In this document: piece by piece, positions 24,201 to 29,700 of the stretch | Numbering within the stretch: position 1 is the first letter of the stretch | Layout of the letters: the number at the start of each line of letters is the position of its first letter | Assembly (NCBI GenBank): GCA_029244725.1 | Contig: JAQWQJ010000126.1 | Location: forward strand, 1-49,127 | Source of the DNA: Paracoccaceae bacterium | GTDB lineage: Bacteria > Pseudomonadota > Alphaproteobacteria > Rhodobacterales > Rhodobacteraceae | DNA length: 49,127 bases | Direction: 5' to 3' | The notes under the pieces: generated by a model | The model's input: only the letters and a program-made list of their open reading frames with translations | What the model was told of the DNA's origin: nothing | The model's database searches: none | Position numbers and translations under genes: made by a program

Positions 24201-26774
24201 TAGGTGACCAATGTTGGACTTCACCGAACCAAGCCAGCTGGCCCCGCCGCCACCAGTGTTTGCAAAGGCGGTTGTCAGACCCTCAATCTCGATCGGGTCC
24301 CCCAGCGCCGTACCCGTGCCATGCGCTTCGACATAGTCGATGTCGCGCGATGACAGGCCCGCACCAGTGATGGTCGCTTCTATCAACGCACGCTGCGCAG
24401 CCGGGTTCGGCACGGTATAACCGCTCGCTGCTCCGCCATGATTGATGGCCGTCGATAGTATCTTGGCCTCGACGCGCAGACCTTGCGCCTTGGCCAGCTC
24501 TGCTGTCGTCAGCACCAGAACACCAACACCCTCGCCCGGGCCAAAGCCCGCACCGCCCTCGCCAAAGCTGCGGCAACGGCCGTCGGTGGACAGCATGCCG
24601 GATTGGCACAGCTCTACAAAGCTGCTCGAGTCTTGATAGAGGTTCACACCGCCCACCAACGCCATCGTGCAATCGCCAGCTTGCAGCGCGCGCCTCGCCT
24701 GATGGATCGCAGTCAGCGAGGCAGAACACATCGTGTCCACAGGTTGGCTGGGGCCGCTCAGGCCCAGGTGATAAGACACCCGGTTGGCGAGTGAGCTGAA
24801 CGAAGCGCGCGGATGAAACAGGCTGCCATCAGCGTGGCGGCGTGGACCGAGGCGGCTGTGATCGGATTTCGTGACGCCCGCGAAAACACCCACGGCGCCT
24901 GTACGCTCTTCGACCTCCAGAGGAGGCAAACCCGCGCTTTCCAAAGCGTGCCAGCACGCCATGAGGAAAAGGCGTTCTTGCGGGTCGATCTCAAGAGCCT
25001 TGCGAGGCGTCAAGCCAAAGAACGCTGGATCAAAGGCTGCAAAGTCTTCCAGAAATGCGCCCTTGTTTGCGTAACTGCGGCCCTGAGCAGAAGCACTAGG
25101 GTCAGGATCATAGACAATGCCGTGGTCCCAACGGTCCTCTGGGACAGGACCAATTGCATCCACCCCCAGTTCAAGCGCGTCCCAAAGTTGCGCAACAGAA
25201 TCTGCCTTGGGGAACCGCCCAGCGAGGCCAACAATCACGATCTCGGCTGTCTCTGTTCGGGCTACCTTGGCCATGGCCTTGGGCGGTACGGCGGTTTTAG
25301 TGGGCTGCGCGCTGCCTGTCCACCGTGCCGCCTGCTCTGGCCAGCCCTCCGCAAGCGCCCCTGCCAGATCAACAAGCGTCGCATGTTCGAATATAAGTGA
25401 ACGTGGGAGTGTGCCAAAATGGGGCTCGAGATCGCCAAGGATGCGAATGATCAAGAGACTATCGATCCCATAAGAGGAAAAAGGTTCGTCTGGTAGGAAC
25501 TGCTCGGCAGGCCGTTTTGTCGCGCGGGCAACAAGATCAGTGAGTTTTTCCAACAGCGAGGCGGAGGCCGTCGCAGTGTTTGCCATGTGGTACGCCTCTT
25601 TTTTGCGGGCGGGCTGTTGGGTAAGGCGAGCCGTCAGCTTGGCAACGTCGCCGGCTGCGGCAGCACATTGCGTTACTCCCGTCCCGAGCGCGCGTTGGAG
25701 CGCGTCTATCGCCGCGACGTCGGTCATAGGCGCGACGCCGTCCCGGCTGCGCAGCTGTGCCTCGGTGGCGGTGTCGATGCGCATGCCGCCCGACTGCCAG
25801 TATCCCCAGTTGACCGATAGGCTTACGCCACAGCGCCCTTGGTCACGGCGCTGTGCTATCAGCCCATCGAGTGCCCCATTGGCAAGCGCGTAGCCCGCCT
25901 GCCCCTCATTGCCGACCACCGAAGCAAGCGAAGAAAAGCCCACGAAATAGCGCAAAGGCTGCGCCGCTGAAGCCATATCAAGAGCGCGCGTAAGATTCAG
26001 TTTCGCAGCGAGTGCATCGCTTGGGTCAATCGGGGCTGGGTTCGCCAGCAGCCTGTCGCAGGTGACGCCCGCGCAGTGAAGGATGCCTTTGAGCGGCCCT
26101 TGGGTTTGACAGGCGTCATCGATGGCATCGCCAATCGCATCCAGAGAAGTCGGGTTCAGCCAGAGCACACGCGCGCCTCGCGAGGTCAGGTTCTGCATCC
26201 CTGCACGCGCCGTGTCGTTCGGTTCAGACCGAGCGAGCAATGTGATTAAAACATTTTGGGTTTGGGACGTGATATGCGCCGCAAGCGATTGAGCAATCGC
26301 GCCATTGCCGCCAGTTATCAGAATATGGTCGCCCGGATGCGCCAGTGGGACACCCGGAACGTTGGGGACGGTCTCGAAATCGCGGAACTCTGGTCCGGTC
26401 GTACCCCAGCGGACAATCCCTCCGAGAGGACATGCCGCCAGCGCCTCAGAGAGGTTCGCCCCTGCGTCCAAAAGCAAGACGCCAGCCCGAGTGCCTTGTT
26501 GTTCAATCTCAAGCGTTCGACACAGCCCGCCCAGCGCAAAAGCGGTGACGCTGTCCGTCGTGACAAAGCGCAAAGGTTCGGTAGTTCCGCGCGCGGCACC
26601 TTGCGCCTCGACCAGGGCTGCCTCGGTGCCCCAACCAGATGCGCCCGGGACAAGACGACGTCCGGTCCAAGTTATTGGGCAATCGGGCAATAGCAGCACC
26701 CGTTGCGACCCGACGCTTTGGTCGGAAGAAACGCTGCGCCAAGTCTCGGCAAACAGATGCACAGCCCCCGTCAT
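6216..26774 (-). CDS. Trans-AT polyketide synthase PKS2 (modules 3b-9) ending in an AfsA domain
   Basis: 6852 residues, no AT or thioesterase. Approximate order: KR 150-380, ACP (Ser 438); KS4 511-935 (Cys 683), ACP-like segment without serine 975-1045, ACP (1222); KS5 1280-1683 (Cys 1434), DH 1820-2080 (HVVGGQPTLP), KR about 2255-2470, C-methyltransferase 2510-2856 (AEVGAGTGGTA), ACP (2936); KS6 3017-3411, ACP (3618); KS7 3672-4085, KR about 4402-4620, ACP (4695); KS8 4757-5177, DH 5345-5600 (HVVQGRQILP), ACP (5656), ACP (5756); KS9 5844-6270, ACP (6478); AfsA-like domain about 6545-6840 (FFDHPLDHVSGLHL). All six KS domains keep Cys-His-His; the three KRs keep the Tyr motif. The first KR-ACP completes the KS3 module of PKS1. 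The ATG overlaps the PKS1 stop (ATGA), with AAGGGA upstream. Acyl units must come from the AT protein encoded at 37751-41098. Confidence 0.95.
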   Translation of the reverse strand: MTGAVHLFAETWRSVSSDQSVGSQRVLLLPDCPITWTGRRLVPGASGWGTEAALVEAQGAARGTTEPLRFVTTDSVTAFALGGLCRTLEIEQQGTRAGVLLLDAGANLSEALAACPLGGIVRWGTTGPEFRDFETVPNVPGVPLAHPGDHILITGGNGAIAQSLAAHITSQTQNVLITLLARSEPNDTARAGMQNLTSRGARVLWLNPTSLDAIGDAIDDACQTQGPLKGILHCAGVTCDRLLANPAPIDPSDALAAKLNLTRALDMASAAQPLRYFVGFSSLASVVGNEGQAGYALANGALDGLIAQRRDQGRCGVSLSVNWGYWQSGGMRIDTATEAQLRSRDGVAPMTDVAAIDALQRALGTGVTQCAAAAGDVAKLTARLTQQPARKKEAYHMANTATASASLLEKLTDLVARATKRPAEQFLPDEPFSSYGIDSLLIIRILGDLEPHFGTLPRSLIFEHATLVDLAGALAEGWPEQAARWTGSAQPTKTAVPPKAMAKVARTETAEIVIVGLAGRFPKADSVAQLWDALELGVDAIGPVPEDRWDHGIVYDPDPSASAQGRSYANKGAFLEDFAAFDPAFFGLTPRKALEIDPQERLFLMACWHALESAGLPPLEVEERTGAVGVFAGVTKSDHSRLGPRRHADGSLFHPRASFSSLANRVSYHLGLSGPSQPVDTMCSASLTAIHQARRALQAGDCTMALVGGVNLYQDSSSFVELCQSGMLSTDGRCRSFGEGGAGFGPGEGVGVLVLTTAELAKAQGLRVEAKILSTAINHGGAASGYTVPNPAAQRALIEATITGAGLSSRDIDYVEAHGTGTALGDPIEIEGLTTAFANTGGGGASWLGSVKSNIGHLEAAAGVSGVIKAIGQVRRGKLFASLHAETVNPALQLQDTPFDLVSRTTDWPGNQPKRSLVSSFGAGGSNACLILESQRPAASQPAPGAQVILLSATTEDGLRDQAKALLDWVLTNKPSQVAWPVRELIAQTLGIDPSEIPIDVSLRDLGLGAADMRHLAEALGARDLTPDATLADLAQAPAPQVDIDALAYTLQTGRVAMACRIGFVAHDTSELIAGLEDFTSESSHAAVLNKDDLSQAKALSARADIQAALAAAWSAGDLARLQALWCKGITPDWATLWQAEPSRPAPLDLPGYPFSGRRIWAGDLHRASDGQALPTLPASAPAARTPVPQMLAKPLSAILALTMDMEEAEISPCVSFADYGLDSILGIRFVDAINAEYGTTLKSTAIFEHPTLAALEAHIGPLAPTPAQVKAPDTTRGTDDAIAIIGMSGRYAGATDLSAYWDTIANARPGVGPVARWALPETVACRNGGFLDEIDQFDPTFFNISGAEARYMDPQQRIFLEECWHALERAGYAGDAAQSTRCGIFVGCCSGDYQELFLDSPSAQSLWGNMASVIPARIAYYLDLQGPAIAIDTACSSSLVAIHNACTQLRAGELDMALAGGVFVQATSKLYLSADKAGMLSPTGQSYSFDKRADGFVPGEGAGVVLLKRLADALRDRDPIDAVILGSQINQNGKTNGITAPSGQAQAALLEDLYARAGVDPTELGMIETHGTGTALGDPIEFDALAQALARGQGADPIWLTSVKPAIGHTQFAAGVAGLQKLALSLKAGQIPPNLFFDQVNPRVDLEGQGFAVPTATQPWPAKPRRVGGVSSFGASGTNAHVILAEAPDAAEPSYTKATYPVCLSARSEGSLRGLATALRDWAHSTPDAVLGDVAYTLLVGRGHFEKRIAFVAGDIGDLVDGLESWLACQDQPDVDDCSFARGFLAGRSPTLSDVFAGDTPRRIALPVTPLDRAAYWVGEAPKAAEPALRFTCTPDEGAVRVCVPAISPLLMDHVVGGQPTLPGFSLPEIIRTALDGKGSFALQDLTFLRPITAELAADLTITLQGADVIVTAGSDTVARATVTAAGPVDEITEAAGEVVRDLAPTEIYRALTSQSIAHGPHFQALKALSVGTDRILATLCSGADNPAALEPTLLDAAVQAAVGFDTETTRPTVPYSVDAITFLRTLPAECTAVLTAPKTLSDGTKTGLNIDLRDANGTTCVALRGVTARTAIPTGTTHAFLPVWQPLPWTEAAARGLEITPEDLCNTPDLAEIIVANQGFTLICDAKFSGASHERLLCHKLLGLLQELLKAGTEAQDLSIRLVTSRAVPCAPTSEIGQGASLHGLFGALAKEYPHWSVTCVDTDDALTHAHKISGAPNIALRSGQPFRLALGRLQALPQADSPYKPEHVYVVIGGAGGVGRIWTRHVLRTANAQVIWLGRSPLDDRIRGHLRSCATSGAEPVYIQADARDAAALATARDVILQRYGRIDGVVLSAIGLSDASIARMNAQQLDTALTAKLDVTEAAFDIFVDHMSAFGLVFSSLQSFSRMAGQGNYAAGSTFADSAAQVERAQGRPVTVVNWGYWADEGIVATQDHKDRQARFGQLGLTQARAMAALDWAILTQVPQLAIAELSPGATISLEDPNLCLTENAGPDGDFYPPAQSQLPDPRVQDIYGRVGPQMDRYDPQMALVLRAAMQEVGLLGGDPSVAEASMPTFLTKWLNESHRVLDRSVATQLTFAEALAAWDAAVVKDRHHPDLKDHIALVDATLRALPQILAGDTPATDVIFPEGRFDLVSGVYDGSIVADYFNDIMCDALEATIKAHIAAKPGQRLRIAEVGAGTGGTARKVFARLAPYAEHIETYLFTDLSKAFLINARQSFSADAPYLDTAIFNASSLPGEQGLEEGSYDIVIATNVLHATADILQSVRNAKAFLKRGGVIMINELIQPSLFSHLTFGLLEGWWAYDDAPLRMQGTPALDSAAWNTVLTVCGFQAQRRLNPEAEVLGQQVFVGESDGVVARHSGVDAVADAKPELVAAMVASAPVAVTSAPIPEVPMADVNMDVLQAGLAEKIAQAIEIPSAQVDQNTRFERYGVDSILILQVVSALRADFPSVTSTLLFEADTVAALADHLAENCPGDVAAFVGVDPAVVAPAADSTFAQPAPVVHRETQKSAAPERAVAIIGMAGQFAGAPDLATYWNLLSEGRSAITDAPSDGRSWAAKSGQSAGYLDGADRFDPLHFSVSPAEAERMDPQERLFLMAAYHAMENAGYAPQSLSRQGPVGVFAAAMNAHYPTRAAFWSLANRLSFLFDFTGPSLATDTACSASLTALSMAVDSLRLGRCRTAICGGVNVIAHPRHIETLDQIGIVSPSGQINAFGADADGIVSGEGVGAVVLKRLDHARADGDRIEAVIKGIAINSGGRTSSFTAPSPKAQAEVVSQALADAGVSPHEVSLVEAHGTGTRLGDPVEVAGLSRALTGSRAVISTVKPNIGHCESAAGFAGLFKLILQMQHRQIVPSLGAEPLNTEIDLDSAGFSIPARLREWPADGPRHAGLSSFGAGGANGHLILSEAPDARAPRPLAGPQLCVLSARTQDQLRQLAEHFASLDSCPDFAATARTLQLGRDQHVTRLAVVASDWDEWQQNLRAWLSGAPTTAKSGTVAAPKLLSKSAAQALWAARDLAAIADLWTTGHDIDWDALFTEDRLAPVALPLYPFAQDSYWIDAPSEETPNSTALEVAPPSPSGKDLIDVLRAEIATLLKLPPASIDADALLEGYGLDSIMVIHLTEQLEAHFGELPKTLFFEYRTLRSLAQHLDGTYDRKAAQTPARSLENASDIAIIGVAGRYPGADTLDQFWDNLRAGRDSITEIPRDRWDHTPYFSSDKVKGKTRSKWGGFLTDVDAFDAPFFGMLPKDAELADPQERLFLETSYHAIESAGHRPETLGQRVGVFVGVMYEEYQLLGVEQTLAGTPTALSGSPASIANRVSYALDLTGPSMAVDTMCSSSLSAIHLAVQAVQNGECEAAVAGGVNLTLHPNKYLMMAHGGFEASDGRCRAFGAGGDGYVPSEGVGAVVLKPVDAAERDGDPILAVIKGSAVNHGGRANGYTVPDPVAQGDAIADALARSGVTPDEVSFVECHGTGTSLGDPIEIAGLRRAYGDTALSLGSVKANIGHCESAAGIAGLTKLLLQLRHAEIAPNIHAQTQNPDLGLQGPGFDIPLTSMPWPPGEGPRIAGLSSFGAGGSNAHLVIGDYVELDQANQETGLCVLPLSAASADQLAVMAQNLSDHLEKHQPSLAGVAFTLQTGRRDLKHRYVVAADNLADAIRDLRRVAPGHNPTPLAMPAGWQEAVQAWLDGLSVDWPRSETWQPQRVTLPGYPFAKHRYWGVSRKLVATPEASLQTDPVEGLACFTVDWKPAAVTATRAAPERRLVVNLTGSRLAGVKDAEVIDLSPDTQPGTLLEALVAKLAPIFGSARVPGGLQLVLPNDAPLSLVHAVCGFVGSLRSERTGLHGQVIQIAGDVAVLAEDARSEDRFIRYNGGQRLVRALVSQTSASVPAFAPQGAVIIAGGAGGIGLHFARHLSKQNAGARLVLLGRGAADARINAVLNELKDLGAVPSYHALDIADEDALARCLQDIRAAGTEISAVINAAGVLRDGLLMATTPQDAATVAAPKIAGTLALDRATRGDRLEAFVLCSSLAGLSGNMGQSSYAFANGWQDGFVSERAVKVAQGQGSGRSVSINWPLWAEGGMTVPEAAAHAMSNRFGVEAMPTDAGMYALNAALHQGDGQFVVGYGRPEKIIETLDDGSACAPRAKPEPSPQKLPQRVQDVLAQLRATVAEIVRVAPEDLDVHEALADLGFDSIAFTELAAQCTQTLGVQIDPSLFYSNTTLAEVSTAITEELALNQPDVAAPAIRRTEPTRTPEPIAIVGMSGAFPGANSIDQFWQNLQAASEVISEIPGDRWDWRAIWGDPKSEPGKSDIKFGGFLEDLSQFDPLFFGISPREAALMDPHQRLLLTHVWRALEDAGIAPTALAGSSMAVFMATSPSDYADMAREDGLVLQQMSPSSMVGSISPNRISAYLDLHGPSEPVETACSSGLVALHRAVEAIHNGCDGAIVGAINTMMMPYAHVSFARSAMLSPEGQCRTFDANANGYVRSEAVCSLVLKPLSIAQAEGLLIYGVIRGSGVNHSGKSSSLFAPNAQAQQALIEQVWHEAGVTPQDVGAIELHGTGTAVGDPIEFAGIAKAVESFVSPSGSIALSSVKSHVGHAEVAAGLVGLIKMLLQMRHGTLIPDRHRQAVNPAIKLDGTPFELVDEMRAWSAQSRRVAGVSSFGFGGVNAHVVVENAPEPKPVSPQAGPEVFILSAQSEKALKATAQSLLNFIGGNPEVSIDALCATVQLGRAPLRHRLGVVAASLPELEGELRAWLSGRVSQVLTGAVRAGKTGGVSAMDVAPADMAQTFVAGQPMNWRDWRLATGRGLPQRLRLPPTAMDMRRCWYKDADTPAQTPPRLIGEGTRTSEGWRFDLSFRPDASFLTDHVVQGRQILPATAYIEIARAAAVEITGADAVEITGLTFRSMVTAEDVTRGLSLAVRGDGPRWDFGLEDAQGKVFATGKLGACTETYVVALPSIPSVAVTSEGARFYEAFQQMGIDYGPAFRLIQSAELATGQVEARLAQVLPEPAFEAQLALPPNMLDAALQTTLGLVLGQKTLPTSVPVYLDCVRVLGPLPRQVDIAVAEQRGGSRTDIQIKAPSGAVLVDLAGLKTAPVPSRPDKTRDRTSVQQPSQASLDLVQTLKTMIAEMAHVSPDDIASDAEFSEFGLTSINFAEMGARLETLIGAEIAPTLFYESPSVDGLAARLKPAPEAQMPRPEPVANHTPEPANRLERAPVQGVLSEVLEDISALIQIPRDELDADISMAEFGFDSLLYAELGSRLTSRFAVEVTPVLFYGTDTVRDLCAALVADYGVGASKAPHPELQPVPAPLLAVTEPTAQPALKAPAVITPPAPEQNSTDIAIIGMSGAFPGADSIETFWANLMAGRDVITRPPEWRWDWRAVDGDPRTEQGKTNVHWGGFTDSVAEFDPEMFGMSPTEAELTDPQQRVMMTHSWAAIENAGYAPASLAGTKTGLYIGTSNSSYCRNIEARGDTCDPRWVTGNVASIGPSRISHMLNLQGPSEPFETACSSSLVALHRAVEDLKAGYTDMALAGGVNVIPNADMHVAFASAGMLSPDGRCRTFDASANGYVRGEGVGIVVLKRLADARRDGDEVLAVVKASGVAHAGRAASLTAPNPASQASLIAEVIGRAGVDARDITCWEAHGTGTALGDPIEIEGLKSAFKSHGAEGGGTCVVGTAKSHIGHLEVAAGVAGLIKAVLQMRHRRIAGNLNFETLNPAVKVEGSAFDLALETREWQPAPGKRLMTGVSSFGFGGVNASVLLEEGDMSWPNGDCAQPDTSQEIIVLSARSADALASQAKALASHVEALQDAPGLLARVAHTLQVGREAMPHRLAFVACSVEDMAQTLCSGTARSVHVTQTSGLSDSDVALLQDRWVAEMDISAACDAWLNGLPVDWPRFRTDPPRRIALPSYPFARDRYWVSAPGAAAKPAKAPEPQLAASPADSPVLAITAAFLGIPSDEIDSGAGLGDLGIDSIGLMTIVSRLQAQLPALKSVAGLGERMLQVRTLDALQKQVDEIIEPSEVAADVDQAHRVHLDLYASSQKSDPMNLLISRPSVGPGKSARAAAGLIIDEGHPLFFDHPLDHVSGLHLSEAISQLVRADVLCRDGADPRDPVFLRRMKFEFPNFCQKAATQISAHRLSTTTGYDYRGEAVQNGKTVACGRLSVGEIPSGFTPPKPAPKGRRVARQRVNKHLAENVLLSNLKYDGMAATALLSVAKAAGFYNDFNGPLWDSIVLLEAVRQLMRSYATRSAGKVARSDGVTFLRDVSVRLDRPVYTSETVAFKASADDSITVGGAVVLIVSGQILEAVSGRKIGEFSTSAATIPQQLKDAWEGQRAPRHAEEDSQ

Positions 26775-29700
26775 TGTAACGGTCCCTTCGCGCCCTGATC
26801 CAACACGCCCGCAACCTGTGCCAGAGAAATTCGGTCGCTGATCAAGTCATCGAATACGGCGTTTGCGTCCGCGTGGCTGGGCGGCACCGGTGCGGAGGCA
26901 AGTAATGGTTGCTCAGTGGCGGTGAACCAATGATGCGCGCCCTCGAAAGGATATACTGGCAAATGCAGGCGCAGGGCGTTCTCGTCGTCGCCAGCCAGGT
27001 TGACATCATGGCCGCTGCACCACGCTTCTGCCGCTGCTTCTAAAGTCGAACAGTCGCGCGATGTGTTTGGTGCTTCTGACTGAGGGATCGCGCTAGCTCC
27101 CGGCAGGGTCGCACTCCAAAGCCCGGCGTGGTTCCCACGAGCAACCTTTTGCAAAGCCGCCTGAGCCTCTCTTTGGGTGGTGGCGACAAAGGCGATGCGC
27201 TCTCGCATCGGCTGGCGACCAAAGCGCAAGCTTCGCGCCAGCGCCGCAGGATCAACCTGTGACGCTTCCATATGTTCCGAGAGCCGCGCGGCCAACTGCG
27301 CAAGGGCCGAACTGGTCTGGGCGCTCAGCACAAAAAGATGTGGGCGCTTGGCAGTATCATGGACCTGCTTCACGCTTTGGCGCTGCAGGACCACATGGGC
27401 CCCAACCCCGCCAAAGCCAAAGCTACTGACACCGGCAAGCGGTCGCGCCTGAGGCCAAGGCGCAAGCGCATCAGCGATCCGCAGTGGCCCTTGAGCCAGA
27501 TTGAGATGCGGGTTCAGCGCGCCGTCCATTGCGTGGGGCGGCAGAGTGCCGGCCTTCATTGACAAGACCACTTTGATCAAACCAGCAAGCCCCGCTGCGG
27601 CCTCGAGATGACCAATATTGGACTTGGCAGAGCTGATAGCGATCTGGGCCGGAGCCAGTCCAAAGTCCGAAAACGCGCGGTTGAGCCCGTCAACCTCGAC
27701 AGGGTCGCCCAGGGGCGTGCCCGTTCCATGGGCTTCGACCATTGCAACCTTTGCAGGATCAAGGCCAGACATCGCCTCGGAAACCAGATCTGCTTGAGCC
27801 TGCGTGCGTGGTGCTGTGAGCGAAGCTGAGCGCCCGCAATGGTTCTCGGCGCTGCCGACGATAAGCGCATGGACCGGATCACCGTTTGCACGCGCATCCT
27901 CCGCGCGTTTCAGGATGACAGCGGCCACGCCTTCGCCCCGGACATAGCCATCCGCATCCGCGCCGAAAGTGCTACACCGCCCGTGCCGGCTCAGCATCCC
28001 TGCGTCAAGCGGCCCCGCAAACCCCTCGAGCGCCAGCGTGACGTTTACGCCTGCCACAATGGCTGCGTCACACTCGCCCAATTTCAACGCGCGCACGGCC
28101 CGGTGCACCGCGACAAGCGAGCTAGAGCACGCCGTATCGATCGTTTGGCTAGGGCCTTGAAGGTCAAAAAGGTGCGATATCCGGTTGGACAGCATCGCCA
28201 AAGAGTTGCCCGTCGCAGCATAACCCGTTGCCGCGGCACCCTCGGCTCGCATCAGGCTCGCGTAATCGAGGCTGGAAGCGCCAACATAAACACCGGTCTT
28301 GGGCGGCAAGGCATCAGGGCGCAGGGCCGCATCCTCTAGCGCGTGCCAAACAGCCTCAAGAACCAGCCGTTGCTGGGGATCCATCACCTCGGCCTCGAGC
28401 GGTGAAATCTGGAAGAAATCCGCGTCAAAGCGCGCGATATCACTCAGGTATCCCCCCTTGGGAGGCAGACCGGCAGCAGCAAATTGAGCTTGTGTGTGCG
28501 GCGCAAAACGCCCCAGTGGCAAGGACCCAAGGCCAGAGCGTTTCTGCGCGATAAGGTCCCAATAGGCCGTCGGCGTATCCGCCCCGGGCACACGCGCTGC
28601 CATCCCAAGAAGCGCAACGTCATCATCGCCCGCTGGTGTTTGCACCAAGGCTGCGCCATTTCGCAGTGGCTGAGGCCTTGCCTCCACGGATGCGGGGCCT
28701 GCCTTCGGTTCTGGAAGCTGCGGCAGAAGCTGTTCAATATTGGCAACATCATAGAATAGTGCGGGCGTCAGCTTTGTTCCGAAGCGCGTGTTCAGCCGAC
28801 CCGTCAGGCTCGACAACGAAATGGAGTCGAACCCCATGTCGTGGAACCGCGTATACGGATCGATCTCACTCTCTTGGAAGCTCAGCAGACCGGCCACGAT
28901 ACCGCGCACGGTTTCCAGCTTGCTTTGCGTAACAACGGCGGCCCCAAGGTGTGGGTCGGTTTGGGCAACGGCCATTGCACCGGATAAGGTGACACCCCTC
29001 GCCTCACCGACAACCTGCCCGGTTGAATCCAACAACAAGATGTCGAGCGTGTAGGCCCCGTTTGAAACCTTGACCTCGCCCGCGAGGCGCGTCGCGGTTT
29101 GGCTCGCATCGCCGAGCTCGAGCACAGCAAGCTGCGCGACATGTGCGCGATGCCAATCCTGAGCGCCAGCCGCTTTAGCCGCAATCCGACAAAGGTCACC
29201 GAGAGCAATCAGCATCGCGGGTGAAAGCCGAGAGTTCTTGGTATCGTGGTCTTGGCGATAGTCGCAGGTGTAGATCTCGGCCTCAATACGCCCCGATTGG
29301 AACGTGAAAGCCGACAGGCCTTGGGCATAAGGACCGCGCTGGATACCAGCCTCTTGAAACGCCTCGTCAATCTCCTTTTGCGTCCAAGCCGCACAGGATA
29401 GCGGGACAGGCGCTGGAGTGGACGTGCCGCGCGTCGCAGCGATAGCGGAAAGCCACACGCCGTTTGACGCGCGCGCCTCAACCGCGGCGCCATCTTGGGT
29501 CGCGAATTTCAAATCAGCCCCTTCGGTCAGGGCCTCTGCATCTAATGTCACATTCGCCAGACTGGCCGTACTGCGCCCAGCGAGATCAAGCGTTGCAAAG
29601 GCCGCATCCAGCGCAAGCCACGGGGTTATGGTTTGGGTGCCGCCCGCGACAGTCACGTAGTCAAGGAGATCATCCGTCCTCAAAGTCGTTTCAAAAGACG

